A DNA stretch of 64,000 bases from Rhizobium altiplani (lineage in GTDB: Bacteria > Pseudomonadota > Alphaproteobacteria > Rhizobiales > Rhizobiaceae), in contig NZ_LNCD01000103.1 of assembly GCF_001542405.1 (NCBI RefSeq), positions 1 through 64,000 on the forward strand, given 5' to 3'. A program made the translations under genes and the position numbers. Positions 8,501-16,089 of this stretch are shown here, piece after piece. Under the pieces are notes generated by a model that was not told the origin of the DNA, made no database searches, and saw only the letters and a list, made by a program, of their open reading frames with translations. Within the stretch, counting starts at the first letter, position 1, and the number at the start of each line of letters is the position of its first letter.

Positions 8501-10631
8501 TCTGACGATCTTCCGCCCAGCGATCACCGTTCACCTTCGCCCCGGTGGTGGTCAATTTACTCAAAAGGACTTCACGCCTCTCGAGGATCATTACAGCGAG
8601 CAGACCATCCAGACACATATCATGGCCGCGTATGCAGAGCGCGGTCTAACCTCAACCAAGGACGCCGAGCTGCTCTCGGCTGACTATTTCAAGCTGGACA
8701 AGGAAGCCTTCTTGAAGCGCTGGTTGCCGGATCGAGCGGGCGAATTGCGCCGCCAAACGACACCGGAAAGCTGGCGGCAAATCGTGGACGGTCTTGGTAA
8801 CCCGGTGCAGTCGAAGATTGTCGCCGATGATCGCGAACAGACGAACGTGTTAGTCCTTGCAGGACCAGGCTCCGGGAAGACACGGGTGCTGGTGCATCGC
8901 GTTGCTTATCTGGTGCGGGTCAGACGGGAAGACCCGCGTGGTATTCTTGTGCTTACCTATAACCGGCATGCGGCAGTCGAAATCCGCAAGCGATTAAAGG
9001 AGCTGATCGGCGACGACGCGAACAGCGTAACGGTCTCCACCTGTCACGCGCTCGCGATGCGACTGGTGGGAGCAAGTTTTGCAGGCGAAGACGATACCCC
9101 GCACGAGTTCGACAAGATAGTGATGGAGGCCGTCAACCTACTGAAAGGCGAAGGCCTTCCGAAGGTCGAAGCCGAAGCCCTCCGCGAAACCCTAATTCAA
9201 GGCTATCGCTGGATCCTAGTCGACGAGTATCAAGATATCGGTCCCGAGGAATATTCCCTGATCGCTGCCGTGGCGGGCCGGTCGCTCGACGACCCTGACC
9301 AGCGCCTCAGCATTTTTGCAGTGGGTGATGACGACCAGAACATCTATGCTTTTGCCGGCGCGTCGATTGAGTTCATCCGACGCTTCGAGGCTGATTACTC
9401 TGCCAAGCCCAGTTATATGATTGAGAACTATCGCTCCACAGTGGCGATTATCGATGCGGCCAATCAGGTGATTGCGCCAGCTTCTCACCGGATGAAGACC
9501 GGCCATGACATCGTGATCAATCGAAATCGGGCTAAGGCACAACAAGGCGGCTCACTAACTTTGTTGGATCCGGTCGCGCAGGGCCGGGTTCAGCTCTTGC
9601 GCACTGCGCCAGACCCTGCAGCGCAGGCCATCGCAGCCGTCGATGAACTGATCCGCCTGTCGCAACTGGTGCCGGACTGGTCCTGGGCTAAGGCGGCGAT
9701 CATCGCACGAGAATGGCGGCTTCTGGAACCAGTGCGTAGCTATTGTGAGGCGCGTGGTGTGCCGGTGCAACTCGCTAGCGAAGGTATGCCTCCGTTTTGG
9801 CGTTTGCGGGAAGTGAGAGAATTCCTCAAATTCCTCAAGGCCGAGCCAACGAAGATGATTGCGGCTGAAGCCATGCAAGCTTTTGTCACCAGACAGCCTT
9901 CGAATGATTGGTGGGCTCTGATCGCCGAAGGTATCGCGGCACTTGACTCCGAAATCGACGGGAAAGCGGTTCCAGTCATAGACATCATCGAGATGTTGGC
10001 CGAATGGGTTCGAGACAATCGTCAGGAGCAGTATGGGTTGATGCTTCTGACCGCGCATCGTGCCAAGGGACTGGAGTTTGATGATGTAATTATCCTTGAT
10101 GGTGGTTGGGACCGGAAATCGAAAGAGGAAGACCGCGACGCCTCGCGCCGGCTATTTTATGTCGCTATGACCCGGGCGAAGCGCAGCTTGGCGATCTTGT
10201 CGATGCAAGATAGGCATCCGATTCTGCGCGAGGCCGCGGCAAAATTGCTGGAGCGTCGGGTAACTCCGGTTAAGTCTTCGCAAACCGACTTTGGCTTGCG
10301 ATACCAGACCGTAGAGCCGCACATGGTGGATTTGTCCTGGGTGGGCAGGCAGACGGCAATCCATCCGGTACATCAGGCTCTGGCGCAGATACAAACCGGC
10401 GATCCCGTCCAACTGACAGAGAACAACGGACGTTGGGAGGTTCGAACCAGTGACGGAGTGACGGTCGGGCGGATGGCTCAGGGCTACCGTCCCTTGGACG
10501 GGTCGTTCGTTCGTGGCGAGGTTAGCGCAATCATCCGTTGGCGAAAGCTCGACAATGCTGAGGAATTTCGCGGCACGCTTCGCCGTGAAGCGTGGGAGGT
10601 TGTCCTTCCAGAGTTGGTTTTTCGCCACTAA
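5520..10631 (+). CDS. Exonuclease-RecQ-UvrD fusion DNA helicase
   Basis: A 1703-residue protein that joins three enzymes. Residues 1-140 look like a DEDD 3'-5' exonuclease: D21/E23 in SIDLEVD, N72/D77 in GHNIIRFD, D134 in DPELDAR. Residues about 290-650 are a RecQ-type SF2 helicase: Walker A LPTGTGKS near 322, DEAH near 427, and the C-terminal lobe ending in YLQEAGRAGRDRDP. A winged-helix-like middle follows. Residues about 1090-1600 are a UvrD/Rep SF1 helicase: GPGSGKTR near 1114, VDEYQDIGPEE, VGDDDQNIYAFAGA, TAHRAKGLEFDDV and FYVAMTRAKRSL. It should unwind and process DNA ends or forks. The next genes (DUF429, NYN stub) suggest a nucleic-acid processing locus, perhaps defence or repair. The precise role is unknown. 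Confidence 0.93.
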   Translation: MGGVEISHIDGSLVSRCLSIDLEVDPGQAKIFAFAAVRSQGQKVVFRSGNREAALDGLEGLASEADFLLGHNIIRFDLPHLAAVRPRFAQLAAKPIDTLWLNPLAFPRNPYHRLVKHNHDGRLQAGHVNDPELDARLVLEVLANQIAAFAALVQETPAALIAYHYLTTCMPGSDGFDALFASLRRAPRPGAEQATKAMMELLDGHACPWRIQQTLNRLSSAQLGWPMAYALSWVSVAGGDSVMPPWVRAQFREASLIVRHLRDRACDDLGCHWCQEKNDPRKALSRWFGFDSFRPEPKDDAGRPLQERIVAEAMEGKSVLGILPTGTGKSVCYQIPALARFDKIGALSVVISPLVALMADQVQGLARHGISGCVTINGLLSMPERHAALDQVRLGDAAMLLISPEQLRSPSVRSVLSQREIGYWILDEAHCVSKWGHDFRPDYRYISRFIREYSGDQEPAPVVCLTATAKPEVVRDIRDHFQSRLGVELLLLDGGATRENLTFEVQETHRNRKLADILDTIERALPRDGASGAVVYCATRSATERITDFLQQQGLAADFFHAGLTPERKQEVQERFRVGELRVIAATNAFGMGIDKPDIRLVVHGDIPGSLENYLQEAGRAGRDRDPAICVLLFNTEDVERQFSLNARSRLARHEIGAILKALRRLDTRGKSSGEVVATPGEIVREETAQEFERDSATDDTRVKTAVAWLEESTLLTREENRVQVFPSSLRIRTMEEAEAILSKTELAGSRRKQLLDLVRHLITASPDAGVSTDELSGASGLTGGALRKALSDLETLGIATDDTAITIFIHVGVEGASKQRFQIATALETALIAAMREASPDAEGGEAHPLLLAATCQILRDQGHVGARPDLIEAHLRSLAQDGRDEEGGRGNIHLRKVNRNTCLVRLQRSWEMVSRTAEARRRGAELLLQHLEGLVAKGTRGKDLRVETTMGKMQAAIMGDVFLKGSVRDATKLLGRALMWMHEQGVITLGRGLTIFRPAITVHLRPGGGQFTQKDFTPLEDHYSEQTIQTHIMAAYAERGLTSTKDAELLSADYFKLDKEAFLKRWLPDRAGELRRQTTPESWRQIVDGLGNPVQSKIVADDREQTNVLVLAGPGSGKTRVLVHRVAYLVRVRREDPRGILVLTYNRHAAVEIRKRLKELIGDDANSVTVSTCHALAMRLVGASFAGEDDTPHEFDKIVMEAVNLLKGEGLPKVEAEALRETLIQGYRWILVDEYQDIGPEEYSLIAAVAGRSLDDPDQRLSIFAVGDDDQNIYAFAGASIEFIRRFEADYSAKPSYMIENYRSTVAIIDAANQVIAPASHRMKTGHDIVINRNRAKAQQGGSLTLLDPVAQGRVQLLRTAPDPAAQAIAAVDELIRLSQLVPDWSWAKAAIIAREWRLLEPVRSYCEARGVPVQLASEGMPPFWRLREVREFLKFLKAEPTKMIAAEAMQAFVTRQPSNDWWALIAEGIAALDSEIDGKAVPVIDIIEMLAEWVRDNRQEQYGLMLLTAHRAKGLEFDDVIILDGGWDRKSKEEDRDASRRLFYVAMTRAKRSLAILSMQDRHPILREAAAKLLERRVTPVKSSQTDFGLRYQTVEPHMVDLSWVGRQTAIHPVHQALAQIQTGDPVQLTENNGRWEVRTSDGVTVGRMAQGYRPLDGSFVRGEVSAIIRWRKLDNAEEFRGTLRREAWEVVLPELVFRH

Positions 10632-10716
10632 GGAACTCGACATGTTTTCGATGTCGAAACAATGGGGCGGCTGATCATAGTGATTAGCGTGGTGCACGAC
10701 ACCAAACGGGGAGGCT

Positions 10717-11502
10717 ATGGTGGATTTAGACGGTATTGTGCTGCTGGGTATCGACGTCGGCTTCTCGAGATCGCGACCAACGACGGGTATCGCTTGGAGC
10801 AAAGGTGGAGCATTCAAAGCTACAAAGACATACACCGACTGGCAGCGCCGTAGTCAGCACATTCCCTCAGCGACGACATTCGCTGTGATCGCAATCGACG
10901 GTCCTCTTGTTCCTCTCGGTTCGGCCGACAGTCTCGAACGTCTCTGTGAGCGAATCTTCATTCGCGGCTCCTTCCAAGTGCGATGCAAGCCGGGCTTGAG
11001 CCATCATGGATATGGACGCGACTTGAGGCGTGCCGCAGCGGAGACGGCGGAGCAGGTCGTGCATCTCGCCGCCCGGAATACTGTAGTGGAAAGGACAGTT
11101 CGGATTGGTGCCTCGATTATTGAAGCATTTCCCAACGCATTCTTAGGGGTTCTTTTACCCGAAGCGCGCTTCGCAATGCCGGCGGCGGGCAAGCGCAAGA
11201 AGTTCGATTGGCTGTATGATCACGCTGTCGATAGTGGCGTTCTCGAAAATCTGTTTCACACGATCGGATGGCAGAACCTCAAACTGGTAGGCACTGTATT
11301 GGCTGAGAGGGATCACGAGAAACGGGCCGCCTGGATCTGCCTCCTTACTGCAGCGTGCGTCGCGGCCGGAAAGTCAGAGGTTGTCGGTGACGAGCTTGGC
11401 GGGTGGTTTTGGCTGCCTCCCACATATCTCTGGGCTCAATGGGCGCATGACGCCTTGGCCCGCAACACCTTAGAGTTGTGGAGAAACACGCATGCCAGGT
11501 GA
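10717..11502 (+). CDS. DUF429 domain protein (predicted RNase H-fold nuclease)
   Basis: A 261-residue protein. It opens with a ribonuclease H-like strand carrying an acidic residue (LLGIDVGFSR) and has a second acidic strand (FAVIAIDGPLVP) and IGASIIEAFPNAFLGVLLPE, all typical of DUF429. The family is predicted to be nucleases but is poorly characterised. It lies 85 bases after the helicase fusion on the same strand and overlaps the NYN stub by 11 bases, so the three were probably one operon. A GGGGAGG sequence sits only two bases before the ATG; the GTG at 10720 is an equally good start. Confidence 0.75.
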   Translation: MVDLDGIVLLGIDVGFSRSRPTTGIAWSKGGAFKATKTYTDWQRRSQHIPSATTFAVIAIDGPLVPLGSADSLERLCERIFIRGSFQVRCKPGLSHHGYGRDLRRAAAETAEQVVHLAARNTVVERTVRIGASIIEAFPNAFLGVLLPEARFAMPAAGKRKKFDWLYDHAVDSGVLENLFHTIGWQNLKLVGTVLAERDHEKRAAWICLLTAACVAAGKSEVVGDELGGWFWLPPTYLWAQWAHDALARNTLELWRNTHAR

Positions 11503-11578
11503 GCCTCGGTCGCCACGACTTGCCGTCCTCATCGACGCAGACAACGCTTCGGCAAGCGCTCGTCACGGAACGAAGTGA
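11492..11578 (+). pseudogene. Truncated NYN-domain (LOTUS/OST-HTH type) ribonuclease gene
   Basis: The 28-residue frame reads MPGEPRSPRLAVLIDADNAS and then loses resemblance. LAVLIDADNASA is the first beta strand and catalytic Asp of the NYN (PIN-like) domain and normally opens a protein of roughly 250 residues. The resemblance stops near 11555 and the frame ends at 11578. The ATG overlaps the end of the DUF429 gene by 11 bases, typical of translational coupling, so this was once the third gene of the operon. The left copy of a 16-bp direct repeat lies 58 bases downstream. No continuation was found in the window. Confidence 0.6.
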
Positions 11579-11635
11579 TATCCTGCTGGCTCAAACCGAT
11601 CATCGTCCGATAAGCCAACTCTCCTCTGACGGGGG

Positions 11636-11651
11636 GCCAAGGATTATCCCG
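11636..11651 (+). repeat. Left copy of a 16-bp direct repeat (putative attachment site)
   Basis: GCCAAGGATTATCCCG. The same 16 bases recur in the same orientation at 12987-13002. The interval holds an HD-GYP gene and a frameshifted integrase stub, which suggests attL/attR of a small element. Confidence 0.45.
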
Positions 11652-11857
11652 GCGTCTCAAGATACGTATCATCTTCACACTTGCGACGAGTCCTTGCCTC
11701 GCCAGTAGGCAGACAAGGGTGCCTGAATATCCTCTCGTTCCGGTCGGCTCAGCCTGCCGCAACCGCAGCTTTCTATCGAAACACGTAAAGGTTTTTTATT
11801 AGATATTAGATATACCCTTAAAAGGGGAAAAGTATCAGCAATGAGGAGTCGCTAAGC

Positions 11858-12784
11858 GTGATCTTGCGCATTCCGAAGTCTATGCTTCGCAAAGGAATGT
11901 TTATTGAATCGGTAGAATGCTCGGACTTGGAGTTCTCCGGCCGACGCTTCTTGTTGGAAACGGATTCCGCTCTGCATTCTATACTCGCCTCGTCGGCGGA
12001 AAACGTGTTGGTCAACCGGGTAAAGAGCAGGGTCGATTGTGGGATACCGGTTTTCCGACAGGCGGACGAAGACCTCCAGCCCAAGTCTGTGCAGGAGCTG
12101 GACCAGCGCACGCGGATCCAGCACACTGTATCTCAAGTTACCGGGATTCTGCGCGACGGTTTTGAAGATATCAAATTAGGGAAATTCGATATCGATCGAT
12201 TCGCCCCCGCAGCCAGGCACATAGCCGCCTCCTTAAAGGCCTCGCCCCATCTATTGGTCGAAGTCACGCGGCTGAAGACAAAGGATGAGGGAACTTACGT
12301 GCACTCGCTCGCGGTCGGAGGGCTCATGACGGGGCTCGGCCACCTGTCGGGCCTGGAAGAGGAAACGATTAAGGAACTGACCCTAGCCGGCCTCTTACAT
12401 GATCTTGGCAAGCTGATGATACCAAACGCTATCCTCAACAAGACCGGACAACTGACAGATGCGGAGCGCAAAGCCATACGCAGTCATCCCGAGCGCGGCT
12501 ACATGCTCCTTAAACAATATCCGGAAGTCTCTGACCTGGTTCTTGAAATCTGCCGATTTCACCATGAAGCCCTGGACGGAAGCGGCTACCCGCTTGGCCT
12601 TAGAGCCGATCAATTGAGTTTGCCTATTCGTATATGCACTGTGTGCGACGTGTTTGACGCCCTTACGAGCGTCCGCCCCTACAAACGCGCATGGAGTAAC
12701 ACGCAGGCGCTGAAGTGGATGTTCGATAGGGGGCACCTCTTCGACAAAAAGCTGATCCTGCGAATGGGCAGCCTGTTTGATTGA
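11858..12784 (+). CDS. HD-GYP domain cyclic-di-GMP phosphodiesterase (C-terminally shortened)
   Basis: A 308-residue protein. Residues 1-100 match the N-terminal domain often found before HD-GYP (DUF3391-like, IPKSMLRKGMFIESVECSDL). The HD-GYP domain follows from about 130: HSLAVGG, the metal-binding HD of LLHDLGKLMIP, and the signature FHHEALDGSGYP. All motifs needed to hydrolyse cyclic-di-GMP are present. The start is the GTG at 11858, ten bases after GAGGAG. The end is odd: family members continue past the FD..L segment into a VGIYPVGT-type tail, whereas this one stops at RMGSLFD and runs directly into an integrase remnant on the other strand. The C-terminus was therefore probably replaced during a rearrangement. 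Confidence 0.88.
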   Translation: MILRIPKSMLRKGMFIESVECSDLEFSGRRFLLETDSALHSILASSAENVLVNRVKSRVDCGIPVFRQADEDLQPKSVQELDQRTRIQHTVSQVTGILRDGFEDIKLGKFDIDRFAPAARHIAASLKASPHLLVEVTRLKTKDEGTYVHSLAVGGLMTGLGHLSGLEEETIKELTLAGLLHDLGKLMIPNAILNKTGQLTDAERKAIRSHPERGYMLLKQYPEVSDLVLEICRFHHEALDGSGYPLGLRADQLSLPIRICTVCDVFDALTSVRPYKRAWSNTQALKWMFDRGHLFDKKLILRMGSLFD

Positions 12785-12799
12785 ATTCAGGTAGTCCCA

Positions 12800-12940
12800 C
12801 GTCTTTACCGGGAGCGACAGACGGAATCGCCAGCCACTTTTCGGCTTCGAGCCTACCGTCGAACGACTTGCGGCGGGGCTGTTGCCGGGCCGGCGCACCT
12901 GTTCCTCCCAGCGTCCCCTGAGCTTTCCGATCGACGCCAT
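12800..12940 (-). pseudogene. Frameshifted 5' remnant of a phage-type tyrosine integrase
   Basis: From the ATG at 12938-12940 the minus strand reads MASIGKLRGRWEEQVRR, the usual opening of tyrosine-recombinase arm-binding domains (MASIRKR...W.VQVRR). In the neighbouring frame the thread continues as RRKSFDGRLEAEKWLA (12829-12876), matching the KSF.SR.DAE.W motif that follows in such proteins. One frameshift near 12875-12890 therefore separates them. Nothing of the catalytic domain remains. The stub abuts the shortened end of the HD-GYP gene and lies 47 bases from the right copy of a 16-bp repeat. Confidence 0.65.
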
Positions 12941-13312
12941 GTGATCTCCAACAGCTGTTGTCGATCACGCGTGTCCTTCGGCGGGTGCCAAGGATTATCC
13001 CGCCATGGGCACTGCCCGTCACGATGATCGATGGGCTTTCCGACGTGGCTCGCGTGGGAGCCGATCAGGATGGACTGCGTCGTTGGCTAGACCGCGTCGG
13101 ATGGGTTCCGCGCCCGACAATAGCCACCCAGCGACATACAAACTGGTGCAATGTATCTTTAAATGCTAATAAAAGTAGATTGGAAATTCTGACAACCAAG
13201 TCGGGGGGCGAACTCCGAGAAGCGCAAATCGTTTGCAGCCAGTCACCAAGCCGTCGAGTAGATGGCTCGGAGAAAAGGGCAGTTATCAACGACATCTTGG
13301 GGAGGGGCACCA
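12941..13312. other. Intergenic region with the right 16-bp repeat; no gene recognised
   Basis: 372 bases between the integrase stub and the DUF937 gene. It contains the right copy of the direct repeat (12987-13002). A plus-strand frame through this stretch has no ribosome-binding site or familiar residues. Confidence 0.4.
12987..13002 (+). repeat. Right copy of the 16-bp direct repeat
   Basis: Identical to 11636-11651 and in the same orientation. It sits just upstream of the integrase stub, where an attachment site is often found in integrative elements. Confidence 0.45.
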
Positions 13313-14416
13313 ATGGCCAGCAATCTTGTTTCGTATGTCATGCAGATGCTGACGCCTGATGTGATCGGGCGTATCGCGGCAGCTCTGGGGCTCGATAGCA
13401 GCAAGGTGCAGAGCGCCTTGGGTGCTGCCGTGCCGGCAGTTCTAGCAGGGCTTGGGAGTATTGCCGCACAACCAGGTGGGGCGCAGAAGATCGCCGACGC
13501 CGCCAGACAGCAGAGCGGATCGCTTGGTAATCTCGCTGGAATGCTCGCAGCGGGCGGCCCGGAATCGCTTGCCCAGAGCGGCTCGCAAATCATTTCGTCG
13601 GTGTTCGGCTCCAAAGATGGCGGAGCGCTTGCGAATGCCATAGGCAAGATTTCTGGTCTGGATCAGAATGCAAGCGGGTCGTTGCTTGGAACGCTGGCGC
13701 CGCTTGTCATGGGAGGCCTCGCCCAGCACAGCGGCGGCGATCTCAGCGCCAACGGCATCGCCGGATTGCTCGCGAGCCAGAAGGACAATATTGCCGCTGC
13801 ATTGCCGTCGGGGATGAGCGAACTACTCGGCGGCGCTGGCCTGCTCGGGTCGCTCGGCGCTGCGGCGCGAGCGACTACAGCGGCCGCCGGCCAAACAGCA
13901 CGCAGCGCAGCCTCGTCCGTTTCGTCCATCAGCGGCGCCGGGCAACGCGCGGCCGCGACCGCACCGCCCGCATCGCGCAACTGGCTCTATTGGCTGGTTG
14001 CGGCCTTGGTTATTGCAGGCGTGCTTTTCTATCTGTTTGGCCGGCAGAGCCAGCCAGTTACTCCCCAGGTCGCCACGGGCGAGCAGAGCTTGACGGTCGG
14101 CGGAATCGACGTCGGCAAGCAGGTCAAGGACAGCCTTGCCAGCCTTCAAACGACGCTCACCGGAATAACCGACGCAGCCTCAGCCAACGCCGCCTTGCCA
14201 AAGCTGCAAGATGCAGGGAACCAACTCGACAAGGTCAGCGCCGTGCTGGGACAGCTTTCTGCTGGCCAGCGGGCCGCCCTTACGGCACTGGTAAGCCCGC
14301 TGATACCGACGCTCAACGGATTGTTTGACAAGGTCTTGGCGATCCCTGGGGTCTCCGAGATCCTGAAGCCCACCATCGACACATTGAAGACGAAGCTCGC
14401 CGCCCTGTCCGCGTGA
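13313..14416 (+). CDS. DUF937 domain membrane protein
   Basis: A 367-residue protein. Residues 1-180 are DUF937 (LVSYVMQMLTPDVIGRIAAA, repeated Ala/Gly-rich helices such as VPAVLAGLGSIAAQPGGAQK and GTLAPLVMGGLAQ). One transmembrane helix lies near residues 223-243 (NWLYWLVAALVIAGVLFYLF). A helical domain of about 120 residues follows, presumably periplasmic. DUF937 proteins often carry OmpA domains after the membrane helix; none is visible here. The ATG at 13313 follows GGGGAGGGGC by five bases, which decides the start. The next gene is on the same strand 60 bases on. Function unknown. Confidence 0.85.
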   Translation: MASNLVSYVMQMLTPDVIGRIAAALGLDSSKVQSALGAAVPAVLAGLGSIAAQPGGAQKIADAARQQSGSLGNLAGMLAAGGPESLAQSGSQIISSVFGSKDGGALANAIGKISGLDQNASGSLLGTLAPLVMGGLAQHSGGDLSANGIAGLLASQKDNIAAALPSGMSELLGGAGLLGSLGAAARATTAAAGQTARSAASSVSSISGAGQRAAATAPPASRNWLYWLVAALVIAGVLFYLFGRQSQPVTPQVATGEQSLTVGGIDVGKQVKDSLASLQTTLTGITDAASANAALPKLQDAGNQLDKVSAVLGQLSAGQRAALTALVSPLIPTLNGLFDKVLAIPGVSEILKPTIDTLKTKLAALSA

Positions 14417-14476
14417 CAGCTGCGAGATCGCCGACACTTGTGCCGACGAAAACCAATGAGCAAGGGAGTGGCAGCC

Positions 14477-14971
14477 ATGGCTGACAAATCGACGTTCACC
14501 ACAGACGAGTGGAAGACCCTTCTGCAGAGCGTGATGATGGCCGGCATCGCGGTGACTGCGGCGGAGCCAAGCGGTCTCTGGGGCACACTCAAGGAGAGCC
14601 TTGCAAGTAGTAGCGCGCTCTTGCAAGCCAAGACCGGCGACGCAAATCCACTGATCTTAGCGCTCGTCGGCGATTTCGAAACTTCGGAAGGACGCGATGC
14701 CGCGCGAGACGGATTGCAGGCGAAGCTCAAAGGCGCCAAACCCGACGAAATGAAGACCAAGTGCATCGAGGTGCTCAAGCAGGCCAGAGCGATTATCGAG
14801 GCCAAGGCTCCAGGCGATGCGGCGGCCGTCAAGGCCTGGCTATACCAGATCAGCCAGCGAGTGGCGGAGGCTTCCAAGGAGGGTGGCTTCATGGGCATAG
14901 GCGGCGTCGCCGTCAGCGACGCCGAGAAGGCGACACTTGCGGAGATATCGGCAGCGCTTCAAACGGGCTAG
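14477..14971 (+). CDS. Conserved helical protein of unknown function
   Basis: A 164-residue protein starting MADKSTFTTDEWKTLLQSVM. It is alanine-rich and mostly helical, with no signal peptide or membrane segment. A Gly-rich turn (EGGFMGIGGVAVSDAEKATL) lies near the C-terminus. The start at 14477 is chosen because GGGAGTGG precedes it; the ATG at 14456 has none. It follows the DUF937 gene by 60 bases and may be co-transcribed. No family function is recognised. Confidence 0.7.
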   Translation: MADKSTFTTDEWKTLLQSVMMAGIAVTAAEPSGLWGTLKESLASSSALLQAKTGDANPLILALVGDFETSEGRDAARDGLQAKLKGAKPDEMKTKCIEVLKQARAIIEAKAPGDAAAVKAWLYQISQRVAEASKEGGFMGIGGVAVSDAEKATLAEISAALQTG

Positions 14972-15138
14972 GCGTGGCCTGCTACGCGCGATTGACGGTT
15001 GCTGGCTGGAAGAAGAAGGAAGCCGCACCGGACGCGCCGTCAGAGTGGCCCTGCAATCAATTGCAATTGCAATGACGAGCGAGCGGCGCCCGAATTCAAA
15101 GCAAAAACGCCGTAAACAATTGATTTCTTATAGTTTTA

Positions 15139-15228
15139 TGGCGGAAAGGGTGGGAGTTGAACACACGGTACCCTTGCAGGTATGCCGCATTTCGAGTGCG
15201 GTGCATTCGACCACTCTGCCACCTCTCC
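15139..15228 (-). tRNA. tRNA-Ser (anticodon CGA), CCA encoded
   Basis: A class II tRNA with acceptor GGAGAGG pairing CCTTTCC, then G and an encoded CCA. The D-stem (GCA/TGC) encloses AGTGGTCGAA-type sequence. The anticodon stem is CCGCA/TGCGG around loop CTCGAAA (anticodon CGA, reading UCG). A long variable arm (ACCTGCAAGGGT) is typical of tRNA-Ser. The T-stem reads GTGTG/CCCAC and has one mismatch, whereas the broken copy at 15922 keeps the standard GTGGG/CCCAC stem. The gene may still work, but this divergence is unusual for an essential-looking tRNA. Confidence 0.9.
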
Positions 15229-15315
15229 GCGGTCAGGTCGGCGCTTATTCGGCGCGGGGGCTACATAGCGACAGAATGTGATAAAAGCCACACGCCAGAT
15301 GCGCCGCGACTGTGG

Positions 15316-15624
15316 CTAGTCGCGAACGATCTGTAGCAGCGGTTCAAAACTGTAGAGAGCGGGCCGGCGACCAGCGGGCGGTTCGAGAGTCCGAATAAGA
15401 CCTCGTTCGGCGAGAATGCGGGTAAATCGGTGTGCCGATGTCTCCGGGATTCCTGATTTCTTGGTGAACACATTATTTCTGAACACCGGCCGCGAGTACA
15501 AGAAATCCAACGCAGCAGTGCTCCACTGTGATGTCAGGATCTGCGGAAACTCCCTTTTGAGTTCTTCATATAGGTCACGGATGCGCTCGGCCGTGGCCAG
15601 ATTCTTTTGCGCCTGGGCATTCAA
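15316..15624 (-). pseudogene. C-terminal remnant of a Fic-family protein
   Basis: A 102-residue frame ending with a winged-helix segment (FRNNVFTKKSGIPETSAHRF, TRILAERGLIRTLEPPAGRR, PALYSFEPLLQIVRD). This matches the C-terminal domain that follows the catalytic Fic core in many Fic/DOC AMP-transferases. The catalytic HPFxxGNGR motif and the whole core are missing, and no Fic core is visible upstream (15625-15921). It is therefore a remnant, lying between the intact and the broken tRNA-Ser copies. A stand-alone DNA-binding protein is a less likely alternative. Confidence 0.6.
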
Positions 15625-15921
15625 AGCGGCTTGTCTATCAAAAAAGGTGAATTGTGGGACTCAAGGGGCGTTGAGTGCTATGCGTTACAGCCAAATGCCT
15701 TTGAGCGCCGAAAATCATAATTCTTGAGAGTCAACCGATCTTGGCTTCCATCCATGAGATACAAACAGATTTCTCTGCCAAAATTAAGCAAAAGTGGAAC
15801 TCAAGCTTGAAAAACGTTGGCAGTGCAGGCTGGAACCGCTTCTTTCGTATCCGGCGCGCGCGATAGGTTTCGACCTTCGCTACCAGTCCAATCTTAAAAC
15901 AATGAAATCAAATACGTTTTA

Positions 15922-16055
15922 TGGCGGAGAGGGTGGGATTTGAACCCACGATACCCTTGCAGGTATGCCGCATTTCGAGTGCGTTGAAATTCGACATTGG
16001 GCCAGACCCGAAGTGAGTTTCCGTTGCGCCGCTATCTCGATGTTGACTCTGCCAC
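15922..16055 (-). pseudogene. Broken second copy of tRNA-Ser(CGA) with about 50 bp inserted in the D arm
   Basis: The minus strand carries a perfect 3' half: anticodon arm CGCACTCGAAATGCG, variable arm, T-arm GTGGGTTCAAATCCCAC, acceptor CCTCTCC, G and CCA (15922-15983). The D-arm bases TTCGA follow, then about 50 unrelated bases (15996-16045), and then GTGGCAGAGT (16046-16055), which is the 5' D-arm side of the intact gene. The 5' acceptor strand is absent. It shares GTTTTATGGCGG at its 3' flank with the intact copy, so the two arose by duplication. It cannot fold as a tRNA. Confidence 0.75.
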
Positions 16056-16089
16056 AAAACAGAACATAATAAGAACATACAAACATTAA

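Noticed and set aside
15139..15983. Interval between the two tRNA-Ser copies as a simple integrated element with attL/attR
   Set aside because: In the direction of the tRNA the partial copy comes before the intact one, the reverse of the order left by integration at a tRNA 3' end, and the partial copy also retains D-arm sequence. Duplication with later damage fits better.
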